A stretch of 64,000 nucleotides of DNA from JAJEAO01 sp963667635 (lineage in GTDB: Bacteria > Acidobacteriota > Vicinamibacteria > Marinacidobacterales > Marinacidobacteraceae), in NCBI GenBank assembly GCA_965232015.1, contig OZ246946.1:3100001-3164000 (forward strand), read 5' to 3'. Under the pieces are notes generated by a model that saw only the letters and a program-made list of their open reading frames with translations, was not told where the DNA came from and ran no database searches. Position numbers and translations under genes: made by a program. Shown here piece by piece: positions 60,915-64,000 of the stretch; the first letter of the stretch is position 1; each line of letters opens with the position of its first letter.

Positions 60915-62359
60915 CGGCGACGCAGGAGCGCGATCTCGACCTCGTGATCACCGGCGGCCGCGTCCTCGACCCCGAGACCGGCCTCGATGCGGTGCGCGAC
61001 ATCGGGGTGGCCGGGAACGAGATCGTGGCCATCTCCCGCGAGGTGCTCACAAACCGCCTGCGGCAGGGCGGAGTCCTGCTCGACGCCTCCGGCCAGGTCG
61101 TGAGCCCCGGCTTCATTGATCTCCACGCCCACGGCCAGTCGGCCGAGGCGAACCGCTACCAGGCGATGGACGGCGTCACGACCGCGCTGGAGCTCGAAGG
61201 CGGCGTACCGCGGGTGGCGGCCTTCCTCGAGAGCCGGGCCGGCAACGCCATCCTCCACTACGGCGCTTCTGTCTCCCACGGCGGCCTCCGCCTCCTCGGA
61301 ATACCCGAGATCGCCGAGACAGCGGCCGAACTCCTCGAGTCCGAGAGCACCGGGGCCGAACTCGTCATCGAGCACGCCCAGTTGCTCCGCACCGCGAACT
61401 ACACGGTCCTCCCGCCCGAAGGCCACCAGACCGTCCACGACGCCATCGACGCCGAACTCCGCGCCGGAGGTCTCGGGATCGGGATGCCCCACCAGTACTA
61501 CCCGGGCGCCACCCACACCGAGATCTACCGGATGTTCCAGTTTGCGGCGGGGATGGACGTTCCCATCTACACCCACGTGCGGGACATGGCGGTCTCCGCC
61601 ATCCAGGAGGTGATCGCCAACGCGGCCGCCACCGGCGCGCCCCTCCACATCGTCCACCTGAACAGCTCCAGCCTGCACCACATCGACGTGACCCTGGGCC
61701 TCATCCGGGGCGCGCGCGCCGCCGGCGTGGACGTGACGACCGAGGCCTACCCCTACACCGCCGCCTCCACCGGGATCTCCTCCGCCATCTTCGACGAGGG
61801 CTGGCAGGAGAAGCTGGGGATGACCTACGGCGACATCCAGTGGCAGGACACCGGCGAGCGCCTCACCGAGGAGACCTTCAACCTGTTCCACGAAGAGGGC
61901 GGCACCGTGATAATGCACATGATGAAGCCGGAGTTCATCGAGATGGCGGTCCGCGACCCGATTGTCATGGTGGCCTCCGACGGGATGCCGTACGCGCCGG
62001 GGGCCCACCCCCGCTCCGCCGGGACGTTCTCGCGGGTGCTCGGGCGCTACGTGCGGGACCAGCGGGTGCTCTCCCTCAAGGAAGCGATCCGGAAGATGAC
62101 CCTGATGCCCGCCGAGCGGCTCCAGGAAGTCGCGCCGCTCATGCGCCGCAAGGGGCGGATCCAGATCGGCGCCATCGCCGACATCACCGTGTTCGACCCC
62201 GACACGATCATCGACACCGCGACCTTCGAGGAGGACCTCACCTACTCCGAAGGGGTCGCCCACGTCGTCGTGGACGGGGTCCCGGTGGTCCGCGATGGGT
62301 CCCTCGTCGAAGGCGTCTTCCCGGGCAAACCCCTCGTCGGCCGCTACACCTCCGAGTAG
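60851..62359 (+). CDS. Secreted amidohydrolase, D-aminoacylase (N-acyl-D-amino-acid deacylase)-like
   Basis: This 502-residue amidohydrolase has a signal peptide (MSSPALRLVPAFLLAALIPL-TAATQ). The sequence DLVITGGRVLDPETGLDAVR leads to the metal site GFIDLHAHGQ near 90. Later MDVPIYTHVRDM, HIVHLNSSSLHHI and VMVASDGMPYAPGAHPRSAG provide the further histidine and aspartate ligands. It ends with the small beta-domain (IGAIADITVFDPDTIID). Secreted forms remove N-acyl groups from D-amino acids or related amides. ATG 60851 has a GAAGGAG site upstream. The GATase gene starts 4 bp after its stop. Confidence 0.87.
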   Translation: MSSPALRLVPAFLLAALIPLTAATQERDLDLVITGGRVLDPETGLDAVRDIGVAGNEIVAISREVLTNRLRQGGVLLDASGQVVSPGFIDLHAHGQSAEANRYQAMDGVTTALELEGGVPRVAAFLESRAGNAILHYGASVSHGGLRLLGIPEIAETAAELLESESTGAELVIEHAQLLRTANYTVLPPEGHQTVHDAIDAELRAGGLGIGMPHQYYPGATHTEIYRMFQFAAGMDVPIYTHVRDMAVSAIQEVIANAAATGAPLHIVHLNSSSLHHIDVTLGLIRGARAAGVDVTTEAYPYTAASTGISSAIFDEGWQEKLGMTYGDIQWQDTGERLTEETFNLFHEEGGTVIMHMMKPEFIEMAVRDPIVMVASDGMPYAPGAHPRSAGTFSRVLGRYVRDQRVLSLKEAIRKMTLMPAERLQEVAPLMRRKGRIQIGAIADITVFDPDTIIDTATFEEDLTYSEGVAHVVVDGVPVVRDGSLVEGVFPGKPLVGRYTSE

Positions 62360-62363
62360 CCCG

Positions 62364-63164
62364 GTGCGGTCCGCCCGCGGCCCGCGCTGTCTGCTCCTCC
62401 AGGCTCGTCACGACGACGATCCGATGGGGGCGCAGGAGCGTCGGGTGTTCGCCCGCCTCCTCGGCGTCGCCGAAGACGATCTGGTCAGTTTCAGCCTGAT
62501 CACCGGGCCCGCCCCCGCCGGTCTCCTCGACGAGGCCGAACTGGTCTTCATCGGCGGGAGCGGGGACTACTCGGTCGTGCGGCACTGGAACCGCGGGGTG
62601 GCGCGGACCATGGAGGCGCTCCACCAGCGCTCGAAGCCCACCTTCGGCTCCTGCTGGGGCTTCCAGGCGCTCGCCCGTGCGCTCGGCGGCGAGGTGGTCC
62701 AGGAGCCGGCGTTCGTCGAAGTCGGGTTTCGCGAGTTCCGCCTCACGCGGGCAGGCCGCAGCGACCCGGTCTTCGGAGGCGTCGCGGACCCGCTTCCCGC
62801 CGTGATCGGCCACGAGGACACCGTCACCCGCCTGCCGCCCGACGCGATTCGCCTCGCCTCCACCGACCAGGTGCCGAACCAGGCGTTCGTGTTCCGCGAC
62901 CGGCCCATCTATGGCACCCAGTTCCATCCCGAGCTCGATGGGCCCGACCTCATCGCCCGGCTCGCCCGCTACCCGCGCTACATCCCGCTCGCCGGCTACC
63001 GGAGCCTCGACGACCTCGCCGCCGCCCTCCCGCCGCTCACGGTCGCGGCCGCCCTCATCCGCCGGTTCTGCCGCCGCTTCTCCCCGGACCCCGAGGTTCC
63101 GGCCGATCCGAACCTCCGGGCTCCGGATCCCCACCCCCGCCACGAGGCCCCGCCGTGTGGGTAA
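62364..63164 (+). CDS. Class I glutamine amidotransferase-like protein (GMP synthase glutaminase type)
   Basis: This 266-residue protein has the catalytic cysteine in FGSCWGFQALARAL near 95. The catalytic His-Glu pair is in YGTQFHPEL near 186. The oxyanion loop is LVFIGGSGDYSVV. It is a lone glutaminase domain such as those that modify or detoxify small molecules rather than a subunit of a large synthase; the ammonia acceptor is unknown. GTG 62364 starts 4 bp after the amidohydrolase stop. Its 3' end overlaps the following AAA gene by 10 bp. Confidence 0.85.
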   Translation: MRSARGPRCLLLQARHDDDPMGAQERRVFARLLGVAEDDLVSFSLITGPAPAGLLDEAELVFIGGSGDYSVVRHWNRGVARTMEALHQRSKPTFGSCWGFQALARALGGEVVQEPAFVEVGFREFRLTRAGRSDPVFGGVADPLPAVIGHEDTVTRLPPDAIRLASTDQVPNQAFVFRDRPIYGTQFHPELDGPDLIARLARYPRYIPLAGYRSLDDLAAALPPLTVAAALIRRFCRRFSPDPEVPADPNLRAPDPHPRHEAPPCG

Positions 63165-64000
63165 CCCGTCTCCGGCTCGAGAACTGGCGCAACTTCACGC
63201 AAGTGGATGTCGTGTTGGGGCGTCGGGTCTTCCTGATCGGCCCGAACGCCTCCGGAAAGTCGAACCTGCTCGATGCGCTCCGTTTCCTCCGCGACCTCTG
63301 CTCGTCCGGAGGAGGACTGGAGAAGGCGGCCACCGATCGGGGCGGCGTGTCCCGGATCCGCTGCCTCGCCGCCCGCAAGAAGCCACAGATCGGGCTCCGC
63401 GTGACCCTCGGGACCGAGGCGCAGCCCGCCGAATGGACCTACCTCCTCCGGTTCACGCAGGACTCGCAGCGGTGCCCCCGGATCGCGGTGGAGAGAGTGG
63501 AACGCGACGGCGAGGTCCTCCTCGAACGACCGAACGAGGACGACCGCCGGGATCCGGATCGGCTTCGGCAGACCCACATCGAGGGCATCAGCACGAACGA
63601 GTGCTTCCGCGAGATCCATCGCTTTTTCCGCAACATCCGTTATCTGCACGTGCTCCCTCCTCTCATCCGCCAGCCCGAGCGGTTCGCCCGCCGGGAGGTC
63701 AGCGACGAGGCGTTCGGAAGCGACTTCCTCGAGCAGGTGGCCCGGACGACGCGGCGTACCCGGAACGCCCGCCTTCGTCGGATTGGCGCCGCCCTGAAGG
63801 TCGCGGTTCCGCAGCTTGTCGAGCTGAGCCTGAAGCGGGACAAGATCGGAACCCCTCATCTCGAGGGGCGCTACGAGCACTGGCGGCCGCACGCGGCCAG
63901 ACATCGGGAGGATCAGTTCTCGGACGGCACCCTGCGGCTCGTGGCGCTGCTGTGGGCGGCGATGGACGGACGGGGTCCCCTCCTGCTGGAGGAGCCCGAG
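63155..64000 (+). CDS. AAA (RecF/OLD-type, AAA_21) ATPase, 3' end outside window
   Basis: Only the first 282 codons are inside the window. The product starts VWVTRLRLENWRNFTQVDVV. It has Walker A IGPNASGKSNLLDALRF. The late part reads HREDQFSDGTLRLVALLWAA, then MDGRGPLLLEEPE, the ABC-signature-like and Walker B regions of AAA_21 ATPases. These are often the ATP-driven half of two-gene defence or repair modules with a TOPRIM or DUF4276 partner downstream, which would lie beyond this window. The GTG start overlaps the upstream stop by 10 bp, so expression is probably coupled to the amidotransferase. Confidence 0.85.
   Translation, partial: MWVTRLRLENWRNFTQVDVVLGRRVFLIGPNASGKSNLLDALRFLRDLCSSGGGLEKAATDRGGVSRIRCLAARKKPQIGLRVTLGTEAQPAEWTYLLRFTQDSQRCPRIAVERVERDGEVLLERPNEDDRRDPDRLRQTHIEGISTNECFREIHRFFRNIRYLHVLPPLIRQPERFARREVSDEAFGSDFLEQVARTTRRTRNARLRRIGAALKVAVPQLVELSLKRDKIGTPHLEGRYEHWRPHAARHREDQFSDGTLRLVALLWAAMDGRGPLLLEEPE

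Noticed and set aside
59657..62263. Minus-strand 868-codon open frame opposite the amidohydrolase
   Set aside because: Only its last ~90 codons (59660-59938) are family-like (ADOP permease); the rest is the antisense shadow of the amidohydrolase and membrane-protein genes, with no recognisable motifs.

Overview
The window is a GC-rich, gene-dense bacterial chromosome segment that contains the replication-origin neighbourhood. Two gene runs diverge from about 32.8-33.3 kb. On the minus strand these are rpmH, rnpA, yidD, yidC, rsmG, parA, parB, a bactofilin gene, and an ATP synthase operon (b', b, delta, alpha, gamma, beta, epsilon). On the plus strand these are dnaA, dnaN, gyrB, gyrA, a lipoprotein gene and pyrE. 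Two parS-type palindromes lie just upstream of parA. An ADOP-type permease remnant, the ParAB-bactofilin-ATP synthase linkage and the many secreted hydrolases suggest Acidobacteriota or a related soil or sediment phylum. This is an inference, and no rRNA is present to confirm it.

Left part (1-12.5 kb): a DUF5131 protein cut by the window edge, a lone ribbon-helix-helix antitoxin, two lipid-headgroup genes (CDP-alcohol phosphatidyltransferase, diacylglycerol-kinase-like, the latter frameshifted) and a NYN-domain protein. Then comes a minus-strand operon: a HAD phosphatase, a DUF2088 protein (frameshifted), a 1471-residue acyl-CoA reductase/AMP-ligase/ACP/acyltransferase fusion, and an extended SDR. 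Its content resembles the myxobacterial elb ether-lipid operon. A FabH-type gene is divergent from it.

12.5-21 kb: a DUF255 thioredoxin-fold protein, a lipoprotein sulfatase, a Septu-PtuA-like ATPase that lacks its HNH partner and is followed by a YwgA/Panacea-like protein and a DUF2335 membrane protein, and two paralogous small secreted/membrane proteins separated by a 266-bp element with inverted ends.

43-54 kb: a possible caspase-fold lipoprotein, a PcrA/UvrD helicase, a SIS-domain isomerase without a glutaminase domain next to a GlmU-like acetyltransferase without a recognisable uridyltransferase motif, rsmI, a sugar-nucleotide SDR with a DegT aminotransferase, a rhomboid protease, PspC and a GNAT-like protein.

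54-64 kb: tRNA-Glu and tRNA-Arg, a single-chain MmeI-like (type IIL) restriction-modification enzyme, a CocE/NonD hydrolase, an ADOP pseudogene, a membrane HExxH protein, a D-aminoacylase-like amidohydrolase, a class I glutamine amidotransferase, and an AAA ATPase cut by the window end.

A theme throughout is small-scale duplication. The 3' ends of gyrB and parA are each repeated in the spacer downstream. The 5' end of the amidohydrolase gene is duplicated 1.35 kb upstream. A 19-bp core (CCCCCACCGGGAGAACTGG) and a GCCGG(W)CTCCAG(W)CCGGC palindrome are dispersed through spacers and even into gene ends.
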